A stretch of DNA of 64,000 nt from Chryseobacterium sp. FH1. GTDB lineage: Bacteria; Bacteroidota; Bacteroidia; Flavobacteriales; Weeksellaceae. Below, one piece after another: positions 49,707 through 59,111 of the stretch. Position 1 is the stretch's first letter; every line of letters begins with the position of its first letter. A program made the position numbers and the translations under genes. Under the pieces are notes generated by a model. The model saw nothing but the letters and a program-made list of their open reading frames with translations. It was not told where the DNA came from and did no database searches. The stretch is taken from positions 1 to 64,000 of the forward strand of contig NZ_JPLZ01000001.1 of assembly GCF_000735135.1 (NCBI RefSeq). Reading direction: 5' to 3'.

Positions 49707-50611
49707 TAGAAGATATTCTTTATTATTTTGGGGTTATTTATCAATTTTCTCAAAAAGGAATAATTTGTTTTTAATCGATTGATGAAATGGTCTTTGGTTT
49801 TACTATTATATTCCGTCCAAGTGTAAAGTGCTGCATTTTCAAAATACCAAAGATAACAATCTGCAAAAACCCTTTGGTATATTTTTTTGTACTTATTAAG
49901 ATTATATTCTTCGGTTTCTAAATAAAGAAGAATATCTTTTCTCAAGCCAATATAATTATTGATTATTGATTTTACTTTATTTTTATCTTGCGTTCTGGTA
50001 ATGGAAAACTCTGTCGCGTAGATATTTGTTAAAATTTTATCCAAAGGTGAAAAACGACTGTTATTCTTCAATAATGCAAATGCCAAAGCTGAGTCTTGTG
50101 AGGAAGATAGATTTTCATCCCAACCATTGACAGATACCAAGGCTTCCTTCCTAAATAAATTAGAACTTGTAATACCAATTTTGCTCATCATCAATGCTTC
50201 CCAAATGTCATTTTTTATGATGTAATGAGAATTTACAGAATCTATTTTTACTGAATGATAGGGGGAATATACTGCATCCATACTATCGTCTATATGAGCG
50301 ATTTGAGTTTGTAATTTCTCTGGCAGTAGCTCATCGTCAGCATCTAAGAACTGAATCCATTCTCCTCCTGCTTCATACAAACCTTTATTTCTTGCTGCAG
50401 GAGCACCTTTTTTCTTTTCGTCAAGAACAATAATATTTTTAGTAGAATTACTTTTCTGAATATCTAGTAATCTTTCCCATGTATCGTCCGTAGAATTGTT
50501 ATTCACTAATATCAATTCCCAGTTCTTCCAGGTTTGAGAAAACACGGAATTTACTGCTCGGTCTATTGTAGTAACAGAATTGTGACAGGGAATGATAATG
50601 GAGAGAAGCAT
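49706..50611 (-). CDS. GT2 family glycosyltransferase, duplicate A
   Basis: A 301-residue GT-A glycosyltransferase: MLLSIIIPCHNSVTTIDRAV, LILVNNNSTDDTWERLLDIQ, WIQFLDADDELLPEKLQTQI (D-x-D as DADD) and GITSSNLFRKEALVSVNGWD. It is clearly a tandem paralogue of the next upstream gene: the VNSVFSQT, NNNSTD, ILDEKKKGAPA and GEWIQFLD blocks agree nearly residue for residue, while the C-terminal thirds differ. This suggests duplication followed by change of acceptor. It lies five bases downstream of its copy. Confidence 0.9.
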   Translation of the reverse strand: MLLSIIIPCHNSVTTIDRAVNSVFSQTWKNWELILVNNNSTDDTWERLLDIQKSNSTKNIIVLDEKKKGAPAARNKGLYEAGGEWIQFLDADDELLPEKLQTQIAHIDDSMDAVYSPYHSVKIDSVNSHYIIKNDIWEALMMSKIGITSSNLFRKEALVSVNGWDENLSSSQDSALAFALLKNNSRFSPLDKILTNIYATEFSITRTQDKNKVKSIINNYIGLRKDILLYLETEEYNLNKYKKIYQRVFADCYLWYFENAALYTWTEYNSKTKDHFINRLKTNYSFLRKLINNPKIIKNIF

Positions 50612-50616
50612 ATTAA

Positions 50617-51498
50617 CTATTTGAAAAGTGATATCATAAGTAACAGATTTTTCTTAAATCCACTCAAAAAGTTTTCCTTAGAATAGGAATTATAAATCAA
50701 TATTGTTTTGAAAGGAAAATCCCGAAAGGTTTTAAATGCATTAAACTCTAATGCATTATTATATGTATTTTTATAGAAAGAATATTTTTCGTTAAGTTTT
50801 AAATGCTCTAATATCTTGCTTCTTAAAACAGCAAAGTTTTTAAATCTCTCCAGAATCTTGCTTTTTTCATTAGAGATAGAGTTTTCCTGATCGTGAATGT
50901 ATGCCAAAGGCGTATTGTATGGAATTGCAATACCCGTTTTCTTAGAAATCCTAAACATCAAATCATATTCTTGGGAAGAAGTTAAATTTTCGCTCCATCC
51001 GTTAACCGCTAAAACAGCCTTTCGCCTAAAAAGATTTGCGCTAGTAATACCCATTTTGCTTAAAATCAAAGCTTCCCAATAATCTTCAGAAATTTCCTTA
51101 TCTACAATTTCTTTTTTATTGTTTAATTCATTGATCCTTTTGTAGGGAGAATAAACAATATTGACATTTTCACTTACAATAGATAATTGTTTCTCTATTT
51201 TCTTAGGCAATAATTCATCATCCGAATCCAAGAATTGGATCCATTCTCCTTTTGCGGCATGTAAGCCTTTATTTCTCGTTGCGGGCGCACCCTTCTTCTT
51301 TTCGTCTAGGATTGTAATCTTCCTCTCAGGATTAAGATTTTTGATTTCATTTAATTTTTTCCAAGTAATATCCGTAGAGTTATTGTTTACCAATATCAAT
51401 TCCCAATTCTGATAGGTCTGAGAAAAAACAGAATCAACAGCTCTATCTATTGTTGATGCACAATTATGACAAGGTATTATTACTGAGACTAGCATCAT
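50617..51498 (-). CDS. GT2 family glycosyltransferase, duplicate B
   Basis: A 293-residue GT-A glycosyltransferase: MLVSVIIPCHNCASTIDRAV, NNNSTDITWKKLNEIKNLNP, ILDEKKKGAPATRNKGLHAA and WIQFLDSDDELLPKKIEKQL (D-x-D as DSDD). It pairs with the downstream gene at 49706-50611 as a tandem duplicate. The second acidic block SSQEYDLMFRISKKTG differs from SSQDSALAFALLKNNS of the partner, a change close to the acceptor site. It overlaps the pyruvyl transferase gene by four bases. Confidence 0.9.
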   Translation of the reverse strand: MMLVSVIIPCHNCASTIDRAVDSVFSQTYQNWELILVNNNSTDITWKKLNEIKNLNPERKITILDEKKKGAPATRNKGLHAAKGEWIQFLDSDDELLPKKIEKQLSIVSENVNIVYSPYKRINELNNKKEIVDKEISEDYWEALILSKMGITSANLFRRKAVLAVNGWSENLTSSQEYDLMFRISKKTGIAIPYNTPLAYIHDQENSISNEKSKILERFKNFAVLRSKILEHLKLNEKYSFYKNTYNNALEFNAFKTFRDFPFKTILIYNSYSKENFLSGFKKNLLLMISLFK

Positions 51499-52601
51499 AC
51501 AAATGTTTTGGAGATCATGTCTAAAATAGAACGATCATTGTTATTTATGAGATCCTTAAGACCTAGTTTATGAATATCTTTATCTTTAATAATTTCAGCC
51601 ATTTTCAAAATATTTTTTGAATGATCATCTAAGGATGATAATAAATAATGATTTAAGTTATTATCCTTATAAATATTAATTATTTTATCATTATCTCCTG
51701 ATATTATTAAAGGGAACGCTATCGTCTGTTGCACCATTCCCAATAAAAGGACATGCAATCTATTACTAATGATATATTCCGCATCTCTGTATAAATCGGA
51801 TGCATCTTGTAAATTTAGCTTCTTATCAATAAATTCTATATCAAATGTATCTGAGAGATTATCAAATATCTCTACTGCAGGGTCTCTATCAAATTTGACC
51901 TGGTAGACCATCTTTATTTTTTTGTCTTTAGGTAAAATTTGCTTCAAGTGTTCTATAATTGGTCTGAGATAATTCGAATCATGTTGAGAGCCGAATTTAT
52001 TAGATCTAAAACTAAGAATAATATAAGGATCTTCTTTGTCTTTTAATGAAGAAGTATTTTTATAGCTCCATGCAAGATCAGGCATTAGTTCCATATTACG
52101 AAAATGAAATTTTTTTCCTAAAGAAAATGATTCTGCATCTCTAACAGCGTATTTTTTATAAACTGTCGTGTAGAAAAACTCTGCCAATGTGTTCAACCAA
52201 TCAAAAGGACCAATTGAAAATCCAAATCTCAATATAGTAAGACCATTTCTTTTTAATTTTCTTAGAAATCTGGTGATCAAGAATCCATGGTCTCCATAAA
52301 GTGCACTTTTGTATCCGCTACGACTTGTATGACCTGGATGGATGACCAAAAAAAATTTGTAAAGATCTTTCTGTTCATCCATTTGAGATTGTAGATAATC
52401 ATAGAATTTTGATGAAGTGTTAGATGACAATCTCTCTGCTTCTAATACACCGATTTCTTCCAAAAACCAATCAGGTTTCTTCTCATCATTGATAATGAGC
52501 TCACCTTGCTTTCTTAATTCGTCTAATAATACTTTATTGATCAAGACGTCACCTGTATTATCTATCTGAGAAGCTGGTAAAAAAAATATTTTATTCTTCA
52601 T
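51495..52601 (-). CDS. Polysaccharide pyruvyl transferase family protein
   Basis: A 368-residue protein of the CsaB/pyruvyl-transferase superfamily, which adds a pyruvate ketal to a sugar using phosphoenolpyruvate. Family blocks are FLPASQIDNTGDVLINKVLL at the start, LRFGFSIGPFD, MPDLAWSY, YIILSFRSNKFGSQ and the late YIISNRLHVLLLGMVQQTIA. A pyruvyl group would put a negative charge on the glycan. It overlaps the upstream ABC transporter gene by one base and the downstream GT2 gene by four. Confidence 0.87.
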   Translation of the reverse strand: MKNKIFFLPASQIDNTGDVLINKVLLDELRKQGELIINDEKKPDWFLEEIGVLEAERLSSNTSSKFYDYLQSQMDEQKDLYKFFLVIHPGHTSRSGYKSALYGDHGFLITRFLRKLKRNGLTILRFGFSIGPFDWLNTLAEFFYTTVYKKYAVRDAESFSLGKKFHFRNMELMPDLAWSYKNTSSLKDKEDPYIILSFRSNKFGSQHDSNYLRPIIEHLKQILPKDKKIKMVYQVKFDRDPAVEIFDNLSDTFDIEFIDKKLNLQDASDLYRDAEYIISNRLHVLLLGMVQQTIAFPLIISGDNDKIINIYKDNNLNHYLLSSLDDHSKNILKMAEIIKDKDIHKLGLKDLINNNDRSILDMISKTFV

Positions 52602-54400
52602 TAATTTAGATTTTGCAATTGCACCATTCTATTGAATTTTGGTGATTTCGTCATCACTTCTTCAAAACTCCCTACCGCTTCTATGTTACCATTTTCCAAA
52701 AGACATATTTTATCTGCCTCTTTGATTGTTGAAAGGCGGTGCGCCACCACTATGATTGTATAATATCCATGAAGATCATTGATACTATTCTGGATAAAAT
52801 TTTCTGTTTCAGAATCTAATGCAGATGTGGCTTCATCCATTACTAAAATATCCACGTCTTTGAAAAGTTCTCTTGCGATTGTAATCCTTTGTTTCTGTCC
52901 GCCAGATATTAATAATCCATTATCTCCTAATGGGGTATTTTCTTTCTCGGGAAGATCATTCATAAATTCTAGTAATGAAACTTTTTCCATCACCTTTTGG
53001 AATTTAATCCTATTTTCTGGTGATCTGTCTGCCCAAAATGTGACATTGTTATAAACGTCATCATTATAAATCACTGGCTCTTGTGTAATGTATCCTATTC
53101 TACTTCTGAAGCTATTCAGTTCCAATTGACCATATGATTTATGATCAATTTTGATCTCACCCGAAATTGGTTCTATCAAACTTACTATTAAATTAGCGAT
53201 TGTCGATTTGCCTGAACCACTTTCACCGACAAAGGCAATAGTTTCGTTTTTCTTAATTTCCAAATTAATATTATTCAGTACTTTTTTTGATCCATAAGAA
53301 AAATCGATATTTTCTAATTTTATTGCAGTAGTAAACCCACTGTATGACTCTTTACCAACAAAAATTTCTTCACTTTTTTTCAATTGTAGATTGAAATCAT
53401 TTATCAGCTCTATAGAACCAACATTCTGCATAAAAGACTGCCAACCACTTTGGACTATCATTAATCCACTCAGTGCTCTGTAAAATAATAAAAGGGCAAG
53501 AATAATTGAACTCAATGTTGCACCCATCCAATAGATCTGTATAAGAATAGCACCTGAAATAATCACCATCAATAATGGCTCACGGACGCTTGCTGTAATT
53601 GCCTGATTTTTCCCAATGCGTCTGTTCATTCCTTCTATATCTCTCATCACATCAACAATCTTATTGGTGTAAAGGCCAAAACCAGAGGTTGATTTGAGAT
53701 ATTTGAAAGATTGAATGGCCTGGATGATATAGCCACTAAATAAATTGCCACGTTTAGAAATTAGGACAGACGTTTCTTTAATCAATTGATTCATTCTTTT
53801 GAAAATCATATTGGAAAGAAAACCTCCTACAATAATAAACAAAGCAAACTGCCAGTTAGCTATGAAAGCTAGAACCACATAAGTACTTAAAAGTATAATT
53901 GCTTTTGATGTGTTCAGAAACTGAATCATTGCATTGAGGTTTTTTCCCACTTCTGCAGTTACCGTATTTTGGATAATACCAGAGTCCAGTTTGAGAAAGC
54001 CTTTGTAACTCAATTTTTTTAATAAATCAATCTGATTTAAACGCAAAGAAATCATATACTTTTGGCGAAGGTCTACTTGCTCCATCATCAAAACGTAATT
54101 GAGCAAACCTTTTAGTGAAAAAATAACAATAATGAGTAAAAGTACCGTCAGCAAATTAACAGGGATACCTAAAGATGCATATCCATCCAAGATAAAAGAC
54201 ATCCCACCAAGACTTTCCGTTTGAGAATTCGGGGCATCACCTCCCACCATTTGTAAAAGAGGTATGAACAAAGCCAAACCAATCCCATCAAATAACCCTA
54301 ATAAAACCGATAGAAAAATATTGACTATCAACTTTATTCCCATGGCTTCGTAGAAATACTTGAAATAACCGATTGGGGTATGTTTTAAAACTTTACTCAT
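52601..54400 (-). CDS. ABC exporter, ATP-binding and permease protein (PglK/MsbA-like)
   Basis: A 599-residue half transporter of the type IV exporter class. Six membrane segments (about 20-320) are followed by an ATPase domain: Walker A GESGSGKST at about 390-398, Q-loop TQEP, signature LISGGQKQR near 496-504, Walker B DILVMDEATSALDSET near 512-525 and switch histidine in VVAHRLSTIK. Proteins like PglK and MsbA flip lipid-linked oligosaccharides or lipids. No Wzx flippase is visible in the locus, so this protein is the best candidate for moving the repeat unit across the membrane. I use the ATG at 54400; a TTG six codons upstream is less likely. It overlaps the SGNH gene by eight bases. Confidence 0.87.
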   Translation of the reverse strand: MSKVLKHTPIGYFKYFYEAMGIKLIVNIFLSVLLGLFDGIGLALFIPLLQMVGGDAPNSQTESLGGMSFILDGYASLGIPVNLLTVLLLIIVIFSLKGLLNYVLMMEQVDLRQKYMISLRLNQIDLLKKLSYKGFLKLDSGIIQNTVTAEVGKNLNAMIQFLNTSKAIILLSTYVVLAFIANWQFALFIIVGGFLSNMIFKRMNQLIKETSVLISKRGNLFSGYIIQAIQSFKYLKSTSGFGLYTNKIVDVMRDIEGMNRRIGKNQAITASVREPLLMVIISGAILIQIYWMGATLSSIILALLLFYRALSGLMIVQSGWQSFMQNVGSIELINDFNLQLKKSEEIFVGKESYSGFTTAIKLENIDFSYGSKKVLNNINLEIKKNETIAFVGESGSGKSTIANLIVSLIEPISGEIKIDHKSYGQLELNSFRSRIGYITQEPVIYNDDVYNNVTFWADRSPENRIKFQKVMEKVSLLEFMNDLPEKENTPLGDNGLLISGGQKQRITIARELFKDVDILVMDEATSALDSETENFIQNSINDLHGYYTIIVVAHRLSTIKEADKICLLENGNIEAVGSFEEVMTKSPKFNRMVQLQNLN

Positions 54401-55307
54401 TTTCTTTAATTTTATCAATCACCCATTTGTTATAAACATCCACTCCTTTCTGATTGATATGGCTGTCATCCATAAAATATTGTGAAGGTAAAAATCCAAC
54501 ATCATTATAATTGTAGTACTTCCCGATAGAATGCATAATGCTGTTTATCTCCTTATTGTTACTATAGCTCTTGTATCTCTCTTCTGGTAGCGGAGCCTGA
54601 AAAAGAAAAACTTTAATTCCTTTCTTTTCTGCATCTGTAACAATATTTTTAAGGGCTACAATATTCTTTTCTTTAATTTCCAAAGCTGTTACTTTGTATT
54701 TTTTCTTATCTTCTTTCACTCCAAAATTAGATACATAACCACCATCTACATACTTGTCATTATGAGAAATTCTACTTTTCACATTCCGTGCATTACCAAA
54801 TACCTGAAAATATATTAATGAATTTATAACTCTAATATCGCTACCATTAATACCCTCTGCAATAAAACCAAGATTATTATAAAATATAGGTAACACATTC
54901 AAGTCACCTTCTTCACTATTTTTTGTCAAGAGAATAGGATAAATATCTATTAATATAATTTTAGGGGATATTTCAACTATATAATTATTATAAATAAATT
55001 CTGTTAAAATTGGTGTTTGAGAACTGCTTCCTAAATTTAAGGTTCTCATTCCAACATTGTTGAAAATTCGATTATCGTAACCTCGGTAAGCATGTGAAGA
55101 ACCAAAGATAGCTAAATCTATAGAATCACTTTTTTTTAAATCTAAATATCTCTTTTCAGAAAAATCGTTTGCGGAGATTTTATTCTCTACCAAAATATTT
55201 CCATTTAAAATTTTAGGACTAAGCTTCCCTACAAACAAAATTGCAAGAACATAAAACAGACTTGCAAATAATGAAAAAAGCACTACCGACTTTATAAACT
55301 GTTTCAT
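54393..55307 (-). CDS. Membrane-anchored SGNH-like protein (AlgJ/DltD-type partner of MBOAT)
   Basis: A 304-residue protein with an N-terminal membrane anchor (about 5-28) and an extracytoplasmic SGNH-like domain. Blocks are IDLAIFGSSHAYRGYDNRIF (catalytic Ser in GSSH), NLGSSSQTPILTEF, ILIDIYP and DDSHINQKGVDVYNKW (Asp and His). The gene follows the MBOAT gene by nine bases, so the two form a transacylation pair like AlgI/AlgJ of alginate or PatA/PatB of peptidoglycan. The MBOAT protein brings the acyl group across the membrane and this protein moves it onto the glycan. The exact acyl group is unknown, probably acetyl. Confidence 0.78.
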   Translation of the reverse strand: MKQFIKSVVLFSLFASLFYVLAILFVGKLSPKILNGNILVENKISANDFSEKRYLDLKKSDSIDLAIFGSSHAYRGYDNRIFNNVGMRTLNLGSSSQTPILTEFIYNNYIVEISPKIILIDIYPILLTKNSEEGDLNVLPIFYNNLGFIAEGINGSDIRVINSLIYFQVFGNARNVKSRISHNDKYVDGGYVSNFGVKEDKKKYKVTALEIKEKNIVALKNIVTDAEKKGIKVFLFQAPLPEERYKSYSNNKEINSIMHSIGKYYNYNDVGFLPSQYFMDDSHINQKGVDVYNKWVIDKIKENE

Positions 55308-55316
55308 ATTAAGGTT

Positions 55317-56768
55317 CTAAAATTGGAAATAGATAAACTCAGCACTTTCGGACGGCATGTACATCCCAATTAAGAAGATAATTATTGCATAAAAACCCCA
55401 TCTGAGAATTCTGTAATTGCCTAAACCAAGCTTCTCAATAGCAAAATTATTTCTTCTTCCCGACCATTCGATAATGATGAAAAACACAAGCAACAAGACT
55501 GTTATAATCGCCCTTTTATCAAACAACACAGATGGTACAGAAATTAAGCTTTTTGAGAACATCCCAGATATATATTCTATCGCATGTCCCACAGATTCCG
55601 CCCGGAAAAAAATCCAAGCAAAGCAAGCCAATGCAAATGTAAGCAACATTTGGAAAAACTCTTTGAGGTTTGGCAAAGAAGAATCATTTGCAACAATCTC
55701 AATATTGTTTCGATTGGTCCTCATTAACATTGATGGTACGATAAACAAAGCGTTAAGTGCGCCCCACACGATAAATGTCCAATTGGAACCGTGCCAGAAA
55801 CCACTCACAACAAATATGATAAAAGTATTCCTAATTCTCATCCAATTGCCTCCTTTGCTACCTCCCAATGGGATATACAAATAATCTTTGAACCAAGATG
55901 AAAGTGAGATATGCCATCTTCTCCAAAATTCTGCAATGTCTCTGGAAAAATATGGAAAATTAAAATTCTTCAGCAATTCTATTCCCAATAATCTGGCACT
56001 TCCCAAAGCAATATCGGAATAGCCAGAGAAATCACCATAGATCTGAAATGCAAAAAATACAGCTCCTAAAACCAAATTGCTACCAGATTGATTTGCAGAA
56101 TCATTGAAGATCTGATTTGCAAACACCGCACAATTATCCGCAATCACCATTTTTTTGAACAGTCCCCAAAGTATCTGCCGAAGACCATCTGCCGCCTGAG
56201 TATAATCAAAGACCCTGGGCTTTTCTATTTGTGGCAATAGATGAGTCGCCCTTTCTATAGGCCCCGCAACCAATAGCGGAAAGAAGCTAACGAAAAGCGT
56301 GTAATCTACAATGTTAAAGGTCGGTTGAATCCTCTTGTTATAGATATCAAAAACATAGGACAAGCCGTGAAAAGTATAGAACGAAATTCCGACAGGTAAA
56401 ATAATACTTAAGGTAAAATAATTTGCTTGGAATCCAAAATTAGCGAGCATCTCGGAAAAACTATCAATAAAGAAATTGTAGTATTTAAAAAATCCTAAAA
56501 ACCCAAGATTGATCCCGACACTTAAAATTAACCAAAATTTTTGGAGACCCTTTGTCTTGGCTTTGTAGATCATTATTCCTGAATAATAATCCAGAGCAGT
56601 AGAAAAAGCCAGCAAGAATACGAACCGCCAATCCCAGCAACTATAAAAATAGTAGCTAACAGCTAAGAGAAAAATATTTTGAAATTTCAGTCTCGTATTG
56701 AGTACAAACCAATAAACAACAAAGACAAAAGGTAAAAAACAAGCGTAAGCCAGCGAGTTAAAAAACAT
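55317..56768 (-). CDS. MBOAT family O-acyltransferase
   Basis: A 483-residue polytopic membrane protein of the AlgI/DltB class. Blocks are MFFNSLAYACFLPFVFVVYW, LPVGISFYTFHGLSYVFDIY, LLVAGPIERATHLLPQI, FRRW-like EFWRRWHISLSSWFKDYLYI and FVVSGFWHGSNWTFIVWGAL, with catalytic histidine at about H326. All family-defining residues are present. Length is normal. It works with the SGNH-like protein encoded directly after it. It begins eight bases after the tyrosine autokinase stop. Confidence 0.93.
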   Translation of the reverse strand: MFFNSLAYACFLPFVFVVYWFVLNTRLKFQNIFLLAVSYYFYSCWDWRFVFLLAFSTALDYYSGIMIYKAKTKGLQKFWLILSVGINLGFLGFFKYYNFFIDSFSEMLANFGFQANYFTLSIILPVGISFYTFHGLSYVFDIYNKRIQPTFNIVDYTLFVSFFPLLVAGPIERATHLLPQIEKPRVFDYTQAADGLRQILWGLFKKMVIADNCAVFANQIFNDSANQSGSNLVLGAVFFAFQIYGDFSGYSDIALGSARLLGIELLKNFNFPYFSRDIAEFWRRWHISLSSWFKDYLYIPLGGSKGGNWMRIRNTFIIFVVSGFWHGSNWTFIVWGALNALFIVPSMLMRTNRNNIEIVANDSSLPNLKEFFQMLLTFALACFAWIFFRAESVGHAIEYISGMFSKSLISVPSVLFDKRAIITVLLLVFFIIIEWSGRRNNFAIEKLGLGNYRILRWGFYAIIIFLIGMYMPSESAEFIYFQF

Positions 56769-56775
56769 ATCAATT

Positions 56776-59103
56776 CTAAGATTTATTTCTATTAAAAAAT
56801 TTTCTCAGTCGATTTTGTGGTTTGTTGTAGGAATAATAGCCATAGCCATATTTGTAGCCATACTTGGAATATTCTGGTTTTACATTATTCAGCGCAAACA
56901 CCATATTGTGAATCTGGTTGTCTCTTCTGAAATTTTGGGCAAATGATAACATTTCATTATCGGTAAATTCAGATTTGACAGTGTAGATGACCAGATCTGC
57001 GATATCTACCAAGTGCAAAGAATCACTTACCAGCATTACTGGGGCAGAATCTAATATAATATAATCATACTCTTTTTTAAGCAAATCAATCATATCATCA
57101 AACTTCTTCATATCCAGCAAATCATTTGGATTGGGTGCTGATGCCCCGCTGAAAAGAATATCCAAATTATCATCAAGACCTGACTTTACAATAAAATCTT
57201 GGACCATCCCATTATTTGACACGAGATAATCTGTCAAGCCTTTTAAACTTTTATTGATGAAACGGTGCAACTGTGGATTTCGGATATCTGCGCCTATCAA
57301 CAGTACTTTACCGCTTCCAGACAAACTGAGTGCTGTGTTCGCAGAAATTGTCGTCTTACCTTCTCCTTTTACAGAAGATGTAACTAAAACAACACCGCCA
57401 CTGTGGATCTCCTTGGATCTGAGTATAAACTTTAGATTAGAAATTAGGATCCTGAAAGACTCTGCAAATATTGTAAAATCGTTTTTTTCTATCAATGCAT
57501 TGCTATTGTCTGAAATTGGAATCTCAGCAATAATAGGAATTTGTGGCACCACATTTTCTAAATCCTCTTTTGTTCTGATTTTATTGTCTAATATCCGTAT
57601 CAGAAAAATGATTGCCAATGGTAATAGAAAACCGACTACAAGTGAACCGGTTCTGATCTGGCTGTAATTAGGAGAGACTACGCCGACGGTGTAGGCAGGA
57701 TTTACGACTTTGGTTTTTGGAGCCGTCACCGCCAAAGTGATTGCATTCTCCTCTCTCTTCTGCAAGAGATACAAGTATAGCGACTCTTTTAAATTGCGCT
57801 GTCTCTCTATGTTCCTAAAAGTTTTTTCCTGCGTTGGATACTTGTTGATAGAAGCCTTGTCCTCGCCCATTTCAAAATTGGTCTGCCCCAATCTTCTCTG
57901 GATCTGTGTCCGGTTTTCGTTGATATTTTTACGTATTGCCAAAGCAAGCTCTGATAACTCCTTGTCAAAAGCCTTGATCGCCGGGTTGGCTGTGGTCGCT
58001 TGTTTTAGTGTCCTCTTTTTCGTCAAAAGTAGGTCATTATATTTTGACAAAAGCGTTTCTGTAGGCGCGGAAAGTCCAAGTCCAGTTGGAAACAATTGTT
58101 CTTTTCCTGTATCCATCATGTTTGCTAACGCATTAAAAACCTCTAGTTGCACTGATTGGTTAAAAACATTTTCTACATTACCCGACAATCTGTTGACCGC
58201 AATATTTGCCTGCACATCTAAGTCTGTAATTTTGTTTGCCTTCTTGAAATTTTCTTTATCCGTCTCAATAACGTTCAAATCTGCAGAGATCAAATCCAAT
58301 CTATCATCAATGAAATCAGCCGTGTTCTGCGCTTCGATATTCTTATCATTTACGCCATCTATATTGTATTGGTGGCAAAGTTCGTTTAGGATATCCTCAG
58401 ATCTCTTCGGCACAAAACCAACGAGGCTCAAATCCATCAACAAGCCTGTGACTATCTGAGGTTTAACGCCACTTTCCAAAGATTTCACAACACTATCTAG
58501 GCTTTTAAATGACACCTTAAGTCTGTATGGTGTAGAATCTGGTTTTCTGCTAATAATTACAGTTCCAAGGGGTAGCAATGCAGGCTTGCCATATTGAAAA
58601 GTATTTTTTCCATGTGATAGAGGCCCTTCTACCAGTCTGTAAGAATCATTGTTAACAGGCTCTATATAGTATGAAGCACCGCCAAAATCAGGTTTTTGAG
58701 AAACAATCTGACCATAAAATGGTGATTTATCATATAATTCTACTTCTCTGATCTTGCCGGTCACAGAAAATACAACATTAAGATTTAGATTTTTTGTAAC
58801 TTTCTCCAGAATTGGTTTTGATACAATAATTGCAGTTTCACCCTGCAAGTCATCTCCTCCACTCACGCCCATTCCAAGGCTTTTAAGATCCCCTAATGCG
58901 CCTGCACTAGCTTTGGATTCCTGAAACAAAAGTGTGGTTTTGGAAAGATATTGTGGCTGTGTGTATTTTAAGTAGAAATAAGCTGCCAGATAAAATAATA
59001 TCATGCTAACAACTACCAATGGCCAAAATTTCAAAAAGCGTAATATTTCTTTTTTGAAATTTATGCTTTTTCTCTGACTTATGTCTTGGTCTAATAATTC
59101 CAT
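56776..59103 (-). CDS. Polysaccharide biosynthesis tyrosine autokinase (Wzc-like)
   Basis: A 775-residue inner-membrane protein that controls chain length and export. It has an N-terminal membrane helix (about 25-45), a long periplasmic Wzz-type domain with coiled coil (about 50-500, including YNDLLLTKKRTLKQATTANP), a second membrane helix near 495-515 and a cytoplasmic BY-kinase domain. The kinase has Walker A VKGEGKTTISANTALSLSG near 578-590, Walker A' VLLIGADIRNPQ and Walker B YDYIILDSAPVMLV. The C-terminus holds the tyrosine cluster (YSKYGYKYGYGYYSYN) that is autophosphorylated. The cognate phosphatase (Wzb) is not in the window. It lies eight bases after the export lipoprotein gene. Confidence 0.93.
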   Translation of the reverse strand: MELLDQDISQRKSINFKKEILRFLKFWPLVVVSMILFYLAAYFYLKYTQPQYLSKTTLLFQESKASAGALGDLKSLGMGVSGGDDLQGETAIIVSKPILEKVTKNLNLNVVFSVTGKIREVELYDKSPFYGQIVSQKPDFGGASYYIEPVNNDSYRLVEGPLSHGKNTFQYGKPALLPLGTVIISRKPDSTPYRLKVSFKSLDSVVKSLESGVKPQIVTGLLMDLSLVGFVPKRSEDILNELCHQYNIDGVNDKNIEAQNTADFIDDRLDLISADLNVIETDKENFKKANKITDLDVQANIAVNRLSGNVENVFNQSVQLEVFNALANMMDTGKEQLFPTGLGLSAPTETLLSKYNDLLLTKKRTLKQATTANPAIKAFDKELSELALAIRKNINENRTQIQRRLGQTNFEMGEDKASINKYPTQEKTFRNIERQRNLKESLYLYLLQKREENAITLAVTAPKTKVVNPAYTVGVVSPNYSQIRTGSLVVGFLLPLAIIFLIRILDNKIRTKEDLENVVPQIPIIAEIPISDNSNALIEKNDFTIFAESFRILISNLKFILRSKEIHSGGVVLVTSSVKGEGKTTISANTALSLSGSGKVLLIGADIRNPQLHRFINKSLKGLTDYLVSNNGMVQDFIVKSGLDDNLDILFSGASAPNPNDLLDMKKFDDMIDLLKKEYDYIILDSAPVMLVSDSLHLVDIADLVIYTVKSEFTDNEMLSFAQNFRRDNQIHNMVFALNNVKPEYSKYGYKYGYGYYSYNKPQNRLRKFFNRNKS

Positions 59104-59111
59104 TTAAAATA

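Noticed and set aside
57710-58459. 249-codon plus-strand frame within the tyrosine autokinase gene
   Set aside because: Antisense shadow; hydrophobic Ser/Phe/Leu stretches mirror the Lys/Asn-rich coiled coil on the coding strand.
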